This document shows positions 8,525 through 16,268 of a DNA stretch of 64,000 nt, piece by piece. Source of the DNA: Butyricicoccus_B sp017886875 (GTDB taxonomy: Bacteria; Bacillota; Clostridia; Oscillospirales; Butyricicoccaceae); the NCBI GenBank assembly GCA_963931655.1, contig OZ007036.1:930001-994000 (forward strand). The letters run 5' to 3'. The notes under the pieces were generated by a model that was not told the origin of the DNA, did no database searches, and was given only the letters and a program-made list of their open reading frames with translations. Every line of letters starts with the position of its first letter. Positions within the stretch are counted from its first letter, which is position 1. Made by a program: the position numbers and the translations under genes.

Positions 8525-9336
8525 AACAGTTTCACTCCCTGTTCATTTGATAAATGAATAACTGCCTCAAGCACTCCACCAGCAATACATCTAGCTTTAT
8601 CTGAAATAGTGGTGCAATTTTCTTTTTGTTCTTTTCTTGGGTCAATGTCAGCTATTTTCATACCCTTAGTTACATAATAGCCTTCACGAATAAGCCCACG
8701 AAGTACACCGTCAAGTGTAGCTATAACAGGTGTATCATTTATTATAGCTATTTCTTGACCTTCATTTACTATTTCACCTATATTTACTAAATGCTTAATT
8801 TCACCAGTTGCAGGCGAATGAATTACACGTTTTACACTTTCACCTGCAATAATCCCTGGAATACCTGTGTTTGGTGCTGCTGAGCCTTTATAAATTACAC
8901 GCCCTAAATTATGTCCTCTTTGGGTTTCAATTACCGCATGAACATCTTCACCTGCAACAAATCCTGGCCCTAATGCAATAGTTACAAATGCCATATCCAT
9001 AGTAGTACCTAAATTTTTCTTAGCTATAATAGCATCTATAACTGCAACTGGTTTAATTTTCTTTAAACATTCCAGTTTTTCATCTACTAACAAAGGTACT
9101 TCGCATCTTTCAAAACAGCGTTCAATATCATTTAAATCAGTTATTTTTCTGCATATAACACCTTCAACCGTTGCACTGCCATCATAAACAGCTTCACATA
9201 AAGCGGCTTGTCTACGAATTGCACTAGGTTTTTCACATTCTACCGCTAAAACCCTTATCCCGCTTTTATGAAGTTTAACAATAGTACCTGTTGCAAGGTC
9301 ACCTGCACCACGTACCAAAACAAAAGGCAAACTCAT
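8521..9336 (-). CDS. yqeB: Selenium-dependent molybdenum hydroxylase maturation protein YqeB
   Basis: A 271-residue protein of the YqeB/EF2563 family, found almost only in genomes that carry selenium-dependent molybdenum hydroxylases. It begins with a Rossmann-like stretch, LVRGAGDLATGTIVKLHKSG, and ends in a hydrolase- or barrel-like region (HSPATGEIKHLVNIGEIVNEG). The biochemical activity is unknown. The gene overlaps yedF (ATGA) and the desulfurase-like gene (TTGA), so the three are probably translationally coupled. Confidence 0.85.
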   Translation of the reverse strand: MSLPFVLVRGAGDLATGTIVKLHKSGIRVLAVECEKPSAIRRQAALCEAVYDGSATVEGVICRKITDLNDIERCFERCEVPLLVDEKLECLKKIKPVAVIDAIIAKKNLGTTMDMAFVTIALGPGFVAGEDVHAVIETQRGHNLGRVIYKGSAAPNTGIPGIIAGESVKRVIHSPATGEIKHLVNIGEIVNEGQEIAIINDTPVIATLDGVLRGLIREGYYVTKGMKIADIDPRKEQKENCTTISDKARCIAGGVLEAVIHLSNEQGVKLF

Positions 9337-9989
9337 GGACGAACGACCTTTCCTGCTTCACTCATTTTCTCAGCTATTGTATACATATTAGTAACTTCAC
9401 CAACAGCAAGTTTATCTGCTAAACCATAATGATTTAAACATGTGCCACAAGTTAAAATTTCTGTGCCATTTTCCTCTAATATTTTAAGGTCTTGCACAGT
9501 TTCAGCACCCTCAACAGATAATTTTGCACCACCATTATATAAAAGCACAGTATCTGGAGCATTATCAAGCTGAGTTAATGCATAAACAAAGCCTTTCATA
9601 AGTGCAGCACCTAAAGTATCATCGCCTGTGCCCATACAGTTAGAGGAAAGTACAACAACAGTTTTACCCAAATTGGCAGGCATACAAGGCACACAATCAA
9701 CAGCTGGCATATTATCAAGCATATTGGAAATAGCTTCTCCTGCATCATTTAACACTGCACCCAAAACCTCACTACTAACCTGCTGAATAAGCAATCTAAA
9801 AGCACCATCATCAGTTTTATCAACCTGAACAGCTAAGTTCATCTGAGCCGCCATTTTTTCTATATTTTGCCTTGCAATATCATTATCAACAAGCACAATT
9901 ACTGGTGCACCGTTTTCCTTTAGTGCTTTTTTTGTTTCAATTACAGGTTGTGGGCAAGCCTTACCCCTTGCATCTACTATAGTTGCCAT
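9333..9989 (-). CDS. yedF: Selenium metabolism protein YedF (TusA-DsrE fusion)
   Basis: The 218 residues combine an N-terminal TusA-like domain (about 1-70) with the sulfur-carrier motif GKACPQPVIETKKAL and a C-terminal DsrE-like domain (about 105-218). The latter has LSSNCMGTGDDTLGAALMKGF and the cysteine-bearing CGTCLNHYGL. The arrangement is that of the selenium-metabolism YedF family, a partner of SelD. It probably binds selenium or sulfur on the CPQP cysteine. It lies four bases after selD. Confidence 0.88.
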   Translation of the reverse strand: MATIVDARGKACPQPVIETKKALKENGAPVIVLVDNDIARQNIEKMAAQMNLAVQVDKTDDGAFRLLIQQVSSEVLGAVLNDAGEAISNMLDNMPAVDCVPCMPANLGKTVVVLSSNCMGTGDDTLGAALMKGFVYALTQLDNAPDTVLLYNGGAKLSVEGAETVQDLKILEENGTEILTCGTCLNHYGLADKLAVGEVTNMYTIAEKMSEAGKVVRP

Positions 9990-9993
9990 AATT

Positions 9994-11022
9994 TTATATC
10001 TTCCCTTCTATAATAATTTCTACGTCCATTCTTGGCATAATTTCGCCAATAATAGCACTATTTAAACCTAAATTTATAAATTTTTGCTGTAACAAATCAG
10101 CCTCACTTGCTGAAAGTGCAAATAATAAACCTCCTGAAGTTTGAGGGTCAAAAACTAATTCTTCGGTTGCAAAATCCGATTTAATAAATTTAATTTTTCC
10201 ATCTGCTGCATTGCGGTTTCGCTGTGCGGCTGCGGTTAAATAAAATTCCTCTGCAAAATATCTTGCATTTGTTATTTTAGGCAATCTTTCCGCATAAATT
10301 CTTGCTGATAAATCAGCTCTTAGCATTTCATGTAAATGTCCTGCAAGACCAAAACCAGTTACATCAGTACAAGCATGTATTTCAAACTCATCAGCTGCTT
10401 CAGCCGCATATTTATTTAGTGTTATCATGCTTTTTATGACCTCATCTAATGAGCTTTTTTGTTCACCTGCTCTTGCTGCTGTACAAGTAAGACCTACGCC
10501 AAGCGGTTTTGTTAAAATTAGTTTATCACCAACATGAGCTGTATTATTTGCTCTAACTTTATTAGGATTTATAAGTCCTGTTACAGACAAGCCATATTTT
10601 ACTTCACTGTCAGCTATTGAATGACCGCCTACAAGTGATGCTCCCGCTTCTATAACTTTTTGCTGTCCGCCTTGTAAAATTTTACCCAAAATATTCATAT
10701 CCCAGTTTTCAGGAAAACATACAAGATTTAAAGCGGTCACAGGTTTACCACCCATAGCATAAACATCACTTAATGCATTTGCTGCGGCTATTTGACCAAA
10801 TATATAGGGGTCATCAACCATTGGCGGAAAAAAATCCACCGTTTGAACCATAGCAAGCTCATCTGTAAGTTTGTAAACTGCTGCATCATCACTTGCTTCT
10901 GTACCTATTAAAAGATTATCATCTGTAGGTTTTGGCAGTTTTTCCAGTATTCGAGAAAGCACAGCAGAACCTAACTTAGCTGTACAGCCTCCACCCCTGC
11001 AAAATTTTATTTCTTCTTGCAT
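9994..11022 (-). CDS. selD: Selenide, water dikinase (selenophosphate synthetase)
   Basis: Makes selenophosphate from selenide and ATP. The 342 residues start with CRGGGCTAKLGSAVLSRIL; Cys13 and Lys16 line up with the essential Cys17 and Lys20 of E. coli SelD, so this is the cysteine form rather than the selenocysteine form. The PurM-like body shows TEASDDAAVYKL, QTVDFFPPMVDDPYIFG and ANALSDVYAMGG. It is the first gene of the operon and has a good promoter. No selA, selB or selC lies in the window, so the neighbours point to cofactor use of selenium. Confidence 0.95.
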   Translation of the reverse strand: MQEEIKFCRGGGCTAKLGSAVLSRILEKLPKPTDDNLLIGTEASDDAAVYKLTDELAMVQTVDFFPPMVDDPYIFGQIAAANALSDVYAMGGKPVTALNLVCFPENWDMNILGKILQGGQQKVIEAGASLVGGHSIADSEVKYGLSVTGLINPNKVRANNTAHVGDKLILTKPLGVGLTCTAARAGEQKSSLDEVIKSMITLNKYAAEAADEFEIHACTDVTGFGLAGHLHEMLRADLSARIYAERLPKITNARYFAEEFYLTAAAQRNRNAADGKIKFIKSDFATEELVFDPQTSGGLLFALSASEADLLQQKFINLGLNSAIIGEIMPRMDVEIIIEGKI

Positions 11023-11050
11023 TTTTCACACTCCTTCTCATACTATCTTT

Positions 11051-11079
11051 ATTTTACCAAACAGAAAAACTCATTGCAA
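11051..11079 (-). promoter_or_regulatory. selD operon promoter
   Basis: On the minus strand TTGCAA (11074-11079) is followed after 17 bases by TAAAAT (11051-11056). The -35 hexamer is its own reverse complement and also fits the divergent rsmA promoter. Confidence 0.6.
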
Positions 11080-11103
11080 TAAATCATATTTAATCTATAT
11101 AAT
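11074..11103 (+). promoter_or_regulatory. rsmA promoter sharing its -35 box with selD
   Basis: TTGCAA (11074-11079) is followed after 18 bases by TATAAT (11098-11103). A second TATAAT nearer the gene (about 11120) lacks a convincing -35. Confidence 0.5.
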
Positions 11104-11153
11104 TCTAGTCTATACTATGCTATAATGATTTTAAAAAAACTTGGAGGTCTTTC

Positions 11154-12026
11154 ATGGGACTTTGTGATATTCATGTTATAAAAGAAGTGCTATCAAAGCA
11201 TGGCTTTCATTTTTCAAAATCACTAGGACAAAATTTTTTAACTGCACAGTGGGTACCAGAGCGTATAGCTGCTGAATGTGGAGTTGATAAAAATAGCTGT
11301 GCATTAGAAGTTGGCCCTGGAATGGGCTGCCTTACAAATGAACTTTCCAAACAAGCTGAAAAAGTTGTTGCAATCGAACTTGATAGAGCATTATTTCCTG
11401 TGCTTGAAGAAACTCTTGCAGACTGCCCAAATGTAGAAGTTGTACATGGCGATGTATTAAAAACTGACATTTCAGCGATTTGTAAAGAAAAATTTGGTGA
11501 TAAAAAGGTTTATGCATGTGCAAACCTCCCTTATTACATAACTACACCTGCTATTTCTGCCCTTTTAGACAGTAAAATGTTTTCAGGTATAACTGTTATG
11601 GTTCAAAAGGAGGTTGCAAAACGTATTTGTGCTAAAGCTGGCTCATCAGATTACAGTGCATTTTCGATTTATGTACAATATTATGCAGATGCAAAAATAT
11701 TATTTGATGTACCTGCTGGCTGTTTTGTACCACAACCAAAAGTTGATTCTGCGGTTATCAGATTAAATCCGCTTAATACACCAAGTGTATCTGTTAAAAA
11801 TGAGAAGTTATTTTTTGCTATTGTTAGAGCAGCCTTTAACCAACGCCGCAAAACGCTTGTAAATGCAATTTCTCCAGCGTTTGGCGGCAAGCTGGAAAAG
11901 GCTGATATATTATCACTGATGAAAACTTGCAATCTTGATGAACGTATTCGTGGCGAAAAACTGACACTCGAAGAATATGCAGCTCTAGCTGATGCGGCAG
12001 ATGATATATTAAAAAGCAAATCATAG
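11154..12026 (+). CDS. rsmA: 16S rRNA dimethyladenosine transferase KsgA/RsmA
   Basis: Dimethylates two adjacent adenines near the 3' end of 16S rRNA during small-subunit maturation. The 290 residues show SLGQNFLTAQWVPERI, the SAM-binding ALEVGPGMGCLTNEL, the acidic AIELDRAL and the catalytic ANLPYYITTPA motif. GGAGG lies upstream of the ATG. Its last six bases overlap the end of a convergent small gene. Confidence 0.95.
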   Translation: MGLCDIHVIKEVLSKHGFHFSKSLGQNFLTAQWVPERIAAECGVDKNSCALEVGPGMGCLTNELSKQAEKVVAIELDRALFPVLEETLADCPNVEVVHGDVLKTDISAICKEKFGDKKVYACANLPYYITTPAISALLDSKMFSGITVMVQKEVAKRICAKAGSSDYSAFSIYVQYYADAKILFDVPAGCFVPQPKVDSAVIRLNPLNTPSVSVKNEKLFFAIVRAAFNQRRKTLVNAISPAFGGKLEKADILSLMKTCNLDERIRGEKLTLEEYAALADAADDILKSKS

Positions 12027-12296
12027 CCCCATAAAAAGCAATATTCCAAGCACCACTAAAAGCTCGGTATCAATCTGTGTTTCTCCATTTTCTTGAAGTA
12101 TAAACCAGATTATTGCAATTAATATAAGTGTATCTGTGTCAAGTTTTACCTTGCCCATGCGTTTTGTAAGACCGTCTAGCAGTCCACCACCTGTATTTTC
12201 ACAAAAAACACTTTCTTTTTGTTCGTTTACAGGATTAATATTTGCTATCGGTTCAGGCTCATCTGGTTTAAATTGCTCTAAATATCTGTTATACAT
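12021..12296 (-). CDS. Small protein with hydrophobic C-terminus, unknown
   Basis: 91 residues beginning MYNRYLEQFKPDEPEP. This start was chosen over an in-frame ATG 33 bases upstream because GGAGGAG lies seven bases before it. The first half is hydrophilic and proline-rich. The second half has TLILIAIIWFILQEN and LLVVLGILLFMGL, two hydrophobic stretches separated by a short charged turn, suggesting a hairpin membrane anchor. It overlaps the upstream gene by eight bases. I do not recognise the family. It is the last gene of a three-gene set and converges on rsmA. Confidence 0.65.
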   Translation of the reverse strand: MYNRYLEQFKPDEPEPIANINPVNEQKESVFCENTGGGLLDGLTKRMGKVKLDTDTLILIAIIWFILQENGETQIDTELLVVLGILLFMGL

Positions 12297-12660
12297 CGGT
12301 TGCTCCTCCATCGTTATTAGAGCCACCAAACTGATGAAGTGCAGTTTTAGCCATTTTTGCCATACCTACAAGCTTTATAGCATGGTCAATTTGAGTTTGG
12401 ATAGGCTCGGAAACAAATGGCTTTACAGCATGTAAAAGCTGACGTTTTTCATAGCTTACTGCACTTTGACCACTTTGGGCAATTTGTGAGATAACAGGCA
12501 TAGCTTTTTGCATAAGCATTAGCGAAGGGTCTTCAAAATCAACATTTACAGAATTGTTTTGTTGATTTTCTTGCTCTCCACCCAAAAATGATGATGCAAC
12601 CGAAATTGCTTGCTGTAATTTTTCGGGGTCAGAAAGCAAGGACGATAACATATCTTCCAT
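12289..12660 (-). CDS. Small helical protein, unknown
   Basis: 123 residues, mostly predicted helix. It starts MEDMLSSLLSDPEKLQQAIS, has a low-complexity Q/N linker (about residues 30-40) and ends GGSNNDGGATDV. No signal peptide or catalytic motif is visible. It has a TCT-rich but adequate leader with GGAGAA before the ATG, lies nine bases after the preceding 92-residue gene and overlaps the next. I do not recognise it. The tight three-gene arrangement suggests one complex or one process. Confidence 0.6.
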   Translation of the reverse strand: MEDMLSSLLSDPEKLQQAISVASSFLGGEQENQQNNSVNVDFEDPSLMLMQKAMPVISQIAQSGQSAVSYEKRQLLHAVKPFVSEPIQTQIDHAIKLVGMAKMAKTALHQFGGSNNDGGATDV

Positions 12661-12669
12661 ATTTTCTCC

Positions 12670-12948
12670 TTATTTTCCAATTATATTTTTTAGCTGCATT
12701 GCAAGATTTTTCCCCTCACTTGTTGAAAGAATTTGGCTAAGTGCAGCACTTGCGGCGGTTTTATCACCTTTTTTCATTGCTTCAGCTGCTTTTTCAATCT
12801 GTTTTGCAGTATCTCCACTTATACTGCTTGCAAGATTTTTACCTTGCTCAGTGCTCATAAAAGACTTTAAATTGTTTATAGTTTGAGCCGCTTTAGGGTC
12901 GTTTTGTGATATTTTAAGCTGTTTCATTAGTTCATTTGCATCAATCAT
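12670..12948 (-). CDS. Small helical protein, unknown
   Basis: 92 residues, highly charged and helical, with an alanine- and lysine-rich middle (AEAMKKGDKTAASAAL) and two similar segments (TEQGKNLASSISG and SEGKNLAMQLKNIIGK), hinting at an internal duplication. GGGAGG lies seven bases before the ATG. It is the first of three small co-directional genes ending at rsmA. It has no cysteine and no membrane segment. I cannot name a family. Confidence 0.6.
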   Translation of the reverse strand: MIDANELMKQLKISQNDPKAAQTINNLKSFMSTEQGKNLASSISGDTAKQIEKAAEAMKKGDKTAASAALSQILSTSEGKNLAMQLKNIIGK

Positions 12949-13041
12949 AGTGTGTTCCTCCCTATTTAATCTATCAGTTTAATATATGCAGTTTAAATCC
13001 AAATAGTAACAAATTCTTTGTTAAAAATTTTTCAAATACAC

Positions 13042-13070
13042 TTTACATATCTTTACTTTTAATGTATAGT
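13042..13070 (+). promoter_or_regulatory. Promoter of the phosphoesterase-coaX transcript
   Basis: TTTACA (13042-13047), a 17-base spacer and TATAGT (13065-13070), giving a leader of about 27 bases before the start codon at 13104. Confidence 0.6.
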
Positions 13071-13103
13071 GTTCATGTTATGCGAGAATGAGGCTTTTCA
13101 ATT

Positions 13104-13637
13104 ATGAATATTCTTGTTTTTTCCGATTCGCACGGTAGAGTGCTCGATATGTTTAATTTAGTAGAAAATATATCACCAGATGCGGTAATTCATCTTGGTG
13201 ATTATGATGAAGATGCACAGGATTTAAGGAGAAGTTATCCAAATATAACGGTTTATTCTGTGCGTGGCAATAATGATTATGGCTCTGATAGTCCTTGGTT
13301 TTCAGTTGTGACACTTGAAGGCATAAAATTTTATTTAACTCATGGTCATAGAGAAGGGGTTGTATGGACAAGCAGTGGTAATATATCCGAATATGCACAA
13401 AAATTCGGCTGTTCTATCGCTCTTTATGGTCATACACATTGTGCTAATCATGTTATAGAAAATGATATACATATTTTTAACCCTGGAAGTATAAGCCTTC
13501 CACGCCAAGGAGTAGCAAGCTGTCTTTCACTGGAAATTCAAAACGGTGAAATTATAAATTCCGTTTTTCTAAATACTGATGGAGAGCCGATTTCACTTAC
13601 AAAGCAAAAAAATAAATCTAAGTTTAGGTGGTTCTGA
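13104..13637 (+). CDS. YfcE/MJ0936-family metallophosphoesterase
   Basis: A 177-residue cytosolic phosphodiesterase of the calcineurin-like fold. All metal-binding blocks are visible: DSHG near residue 8, HLGDYDED near 31, RGNND near 54, LTHGHREG near 78 and YGHTH near 107, followed by NPGSIS. These enzymes hydrolyse model phosphodiesters; the natural substrate is unknown. It is co-transcribed with coaX, which starts three bases after the stop. Confidence 0.9.
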   Translation: MNILVFSDSHGRVLDMFNLVENISPDAVIHLGDYDEDAQDLRRSYPNITVYSVRGNNDYGSDSPWFSVVTLEGIKFYLTHGHREGVVWTSSGNISEYAQKFGCSIALYGHTHCANHVIENDIHIFNPGSISLPRQGVASCLSLEIQNGEIINSVFLNTDGEPISLTKQKNKSKFRWF

Positions 13638-13640
13638 ACG

Positions 13641-14468
13641 ATGTTACTTGCAATTGATGTAGGAAATACTAATATGGTATTTGGTATTTATGACAATGAA
13701 ACTTTAATAGGTTCTTTTAGAATATCCACTTCAGATACATCAACATCTGATGAAATCGGTATGCAAATTTTGCAATATTACAATTTTAAAGGTATTGACC
13801 CTAAAAAGACAAGTGCTGTAATTATTGCATCTGTTGTACCTCCTGTTATGTATTCTCTTAAAAATGCCATTCGTAAATATTTATCACTTCGCCCGCTTAC
13901 TGTTGGTCGTGATGTTGATGCTGGTATGATAAATTTATATAATAACCCTCGTGAAGTTGGTATTGATAGGCTTGTAAATGGTGTTTCTGCGGTTAAACGC
14001 TATGGCTCACCGCTTATTATTGTTGATATTGGTACTGCTATCACCTTTGACGCAATAGACGAAAACGGTGCGTATCTAGGTGGTGCTATCTTCCCTGGAA
14101 TTAAAGTTGCAATGGAGGCATTATTTATGAAAGCCTCTAAACTTCCTAGAGTTGATATTGCTGCAACCGAAAATGCTATCGGTCGAAACACAGTACAAAG
14201 TATGCAGTCTGGTGCTGTTCGTGGCTATGTAGGTGCTTTAACTGGCATTATTGAAGATATGAAACAAGAGTTAAACGGTAATGTAAAGGTAGTTGCAACA
14301 GGTGGTATGGGACGTATGATGGCAGAACATTGTTCTCTTATTGATTTTGTTGACCCTAACCTTACTCTTGATGGTCTGCGTATGATTTACCAAAATAATC
14401 GTGCGTTATTTAAAGAAAAAGGCGTATGTGCTGAGGGCTCTGTAATAGAAGCAACTGAAGAATCATAA
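13641..14468 (+). CDS. coaX: Type III pantothenate kinase
   Basis: Phosphorylates pantothenate, the first step of coenzyme A synthesis, and is the potassium-dependent, feedback-insensitive form. The 275 residues start MLLAIDVGNTNMVFGIYDN, the phosphate-binding loop of the ASKHA fold. Further blocks are GIDRLVNGVSAVKRYG near 111, VDIGTAITFDAID near 130 and ATGGMGRMM near 220. It shares the promoter of the phosphoesterase gene and is closed by a strong terminator. Confidence 0.95.
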   Translation: MLLAIDVGNTNMVFGIYDNETLIGSFRISTSDTSTSDEIGMQILQYYNFKGIDPKKTSAVIIASVVPPVMYSLKNAIRKYLSLRPLTVGRDVDAGMINLYNNPREVGIDRLVNGVSAVKRYGSPLIIVDIGTAITFDAIDENGAYLGGAIFPGIKVAMEALFMKASKLPRVDIAATENAIGRNTVQSMQSGAVRGYVGALTGIIEDMKQELNGNVKVVATGGMGRMMAEHCSLIDFVDPNLTLDGLRMIYQNNRALFKEKGVCAEGSVIEATEES

Positions 14469-14474
14469 AAATTT

Positions 14475-14506
14475 CGAGTTAGATTTTATTCTAACTCGGT
14501 TTTTTT
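14475..14506 (+). terminator. Terminator after coaX
   Basis: An 8-bp perfect stem (14475-14482 with 14491-14498) followed by seven T. Confidence 0.85.
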
Positions 14507-14546
14507 ATATTTTTCTGTACATAATAAATATCGAGGTGATTTTATT

Positions 14547-14702
14547 ATGTTAGATTATACTACTATGAATAATGAACTTGGTGAATATTTTCGTTCACTT
14601 CCAGATGAGCTTAAACAAAGTATACTTTCAAGCGGTGTAGTATTTCACACCAAAACTGATATGGCAAGAGCTTTGACACATTTTAATGAGAATATTAACT
14701 AG
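14547..14702 (+). CDS. 51-residue protein, unknown, overlapping the next gene
   Basis: A short frame starting MLDYTTMNNELGEYF with GAGGTGAT seven bases upstream. It reads on as SLPDELKQSILSSGVVFHTK and ends at TAG 14700-14702. The codon use resembles its neighbours. Its end overlaps the next gene's start by 17 bases in another frame; that gene lacks a good ribosome binding site of its own, so translation is probably coupled. It has no membrane segment. The function is not recognised. Confidence 0.65.
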   Translation: MLDYTTMNNELGEYFRSLPDELKQSILSSGVVFHTKTDMARALTHFNENIN

Positions 14703-15453
14703 CCTTATTATAGTATTTTTAGTAATTTTTATATCTAATGAGCATAATGCACATATAAAACCCGATGTTATACCAGTTAATATTACAAATATACTTGAAA
14801 AAGAAAATTGGTCATTAGACGATTATAATTTGCTAACCACTCAAACAGGGCTTACCCAAATATCATTAGATATTTTAAAGCAAGATGATATAAATGAAAT
14901 ATTAGATGTACAAAAAGCCTATCTTTCTCCTGTAAATATAGTTTGCAAACCTCATATGCTACTTTCAAGAACAGAAAGACTGACAGATACCTTATCACCC
15001 ATAACTGCATTGGAAAATGGCGATATTTTAATAACTTCGTCTTCTCATGTTTTGGGTTTTAGAAATGGTCATTGTGCAATAGTCATTGATGCAGAAAAAG
15101 AAATAATTCTTGAGGCTGCATTTATTGGCAGAAATTCAGAATTTAGCACAGTAGACAGATTTAGAAAATATTCATCAGTTGCGGTTTTTAGGCTTAAAGA
15201 TGTAAGTAGTGAAATTCGCTCACAAATAGCAGAGTTTGCCGCCCAAAGCCTTGTAAATAAGCCTTATTCACTTTTTGCAGGTATATTTGACGATAATTCT
15301 ACCCATTGTTCATATCTTATATGGTCAGCTTTTAATGAATTTGGTTATGATTTAAATTCAAATGGAGGTAAAATTGTAACTCCGTCGGATATTGCTAAAA
15401 GCCCGCTTTTAGAGCTTAAACAGGTCTATGGTCTGCCTTTGACTTTTAAGTAA
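14686..15453 (+). CDS. YiiX/YebB-like permuted NlpC/P60 hydrolase, exported
   Basis: 255 residues starting MRILTSLIIVFLVIFISNE, a signal peptide or N-terminal anchor. The central GDILITSSSHVLGF, the histidine of NGHCAIVIDAE and the later cysteine of THCSYLIWSAF are in the order expected of circularly permuted papain-fold YiiX-type peptidases or amidases, followed by ITPSDI-like VTPSDIAKSP. The likely target is a peptide or amide outside the membrane. The cell-wall substrate is an inference. Confidence 0.7.
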   Translation: MRILTSLIIVFLVIFISNEHNAHIKPDVIPVNITNILEKENWSLDDYNLLTTQTGLTQISLDILKQDDINEILDVQKAYLSPVNIVCKPHMLLSRTERLTDTLSPITALENGDILITSSSHVLGFRNGHCAIVIDAEKEIILEAAFIGRNSEFSTVDRFRKYSSVAVFRLKDVSSEIRSQIAEFAAQSLVNKPYSLFAGIFDDNSTHCSYLIWSAFNEFGYDLNSNGGKIVTPSDIAKSPLLELKQVYGLPLTFK

Positions 15454-15460
15454 TATCTAT

Positions 15461-15487
15461 GTTAAAATCTAAAAAATAGATTTTAAC
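15461..15487 (+). promoter_or_regulatory. Perfect hairpin just before the truA ribosome binding site
   Basis: A 10-bp perfect stem (15461-15470 with 15478-15487) and a seven-base A-rich loop. The truA Shine-Dalgarno GGTGG starts at the base of the stem. There is no T-tract, so it is not a terminator; it may affect truA initiation. Confidence 0.5.
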
Positions 15488-15497
15488 GGTGGAAATA

Positions 15498-16238
15498 ATG
15501 ACAAATTTTAAAATAATAGTACAATATGACGGTTCACGTTATCAAGGCTGGCAAAGACTAGGTAATACAGATAACACTATACAAGGCAAAATTGAAACGG
15601 TTTTAAGTAAAATGTGCGGTCATAATATAGAAATACATGGTGCAGGTCGAACAGATGCAGGTGTTCATGCCATGGCACAGGTGGCACACTTTAAAATAAA
15701 CACTGATAAAACAGCAAACGATATAAAAGATTATTTAAATGCATATTTACCACAAGATATAGGCATTTTATCATGTGAAGTTGTGCCTGAACGTTTTCAT
15801 GCAAGACTTAATGCAAAATCAAAACATTATTCATATCGCCTATGGGATAGCAAAGATAAAAATATATTTGAAAGAAAATATATTGTAAGCATAGAAAAAG
15901 AGCTAAATGTAAATAAAATGCATGAGGCTGCTAAACTTTTATGTGGCACACATGATTTTCGTGCATTTAGCTCTGTAAATAAACGTTTTAAAAAATCAAC
16001 TGTGAGAACAATAGAAAAAATTGATATAACACGTTTGGGCGGTGAAGTCAGAATTGACTTTTATGGTGATGGATTTTTATATAATATGGTACGAATTTTA
16101 ACAGGTACACTTGTAGAAATCGGCACAGGTGAACGTGATATAGAAAGCATAGAAAAAGCCTTTTGCAGTCTTGATAGACAAGATACAGGTATTACTATGC
16201 CACCACAGGGACTTATATTACAAGAAGTATTTTATTAA
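15498..16238 (+). CDS. truA: tRNA pseudouridine synthase A
   Basis: Makes pseudouridine at positions 38-40 of tRNA. It is 246 residues from the ATG at 15498, which has GGTGG five bases upstream; an in-frame GTG three codons earlier overlaps that site and is less likely. Motifs are QYDGSRYQGWQR near residue 8, the catalytic GAGRTDAGVHAMAQ near 50, and GDGFLYNMVRILTGTL near 195. It follows the YiiX-like gene by about 45 bases that contain a hairpin. Confidence 0.94.
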   Translation: MTNFKIIVQYDGSRYQGWQRLGNTDNTIQGKIETVLSKMCGHNIEIHGAGRTDAGVHAMAQVAHFKINTDKTANDIKDYLNAYLPQDIGILSCEVVPERFHARLNAKSKHYSYRLWDSKDKNIFERKYIVSIEKELNVNKMHEAAKLLCGTHDFRAFSSVNKRFKKSTVRTIEKIDITRLGGEVRIDFYGDGFLYNMVRILTGTLVEIGTGERDIESIEKAFCSLDRQDTGITMPPQGLILQEVFY

Positions 16239-16242
16239 ATCA

Positions 16243-16268
16243 AAAAAGAGCCTTTCGGCTCTTTTTTT
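16243..16268. terminator. Bidirectional terminator between truA and the SLH peptidase gene
   Basis: The stem GAGCC-TTTC-GGCTC is flanked by A on the left and T on the right, extending the pairing, and can serve both converging genes. Confidence 0.85.

Noticed and set aside
9994..11022. SelD as a selenoprotein
   Set aside because: The catalytic position holds an ordinary cysteine codon (Cys13), with no in-frame TGA.
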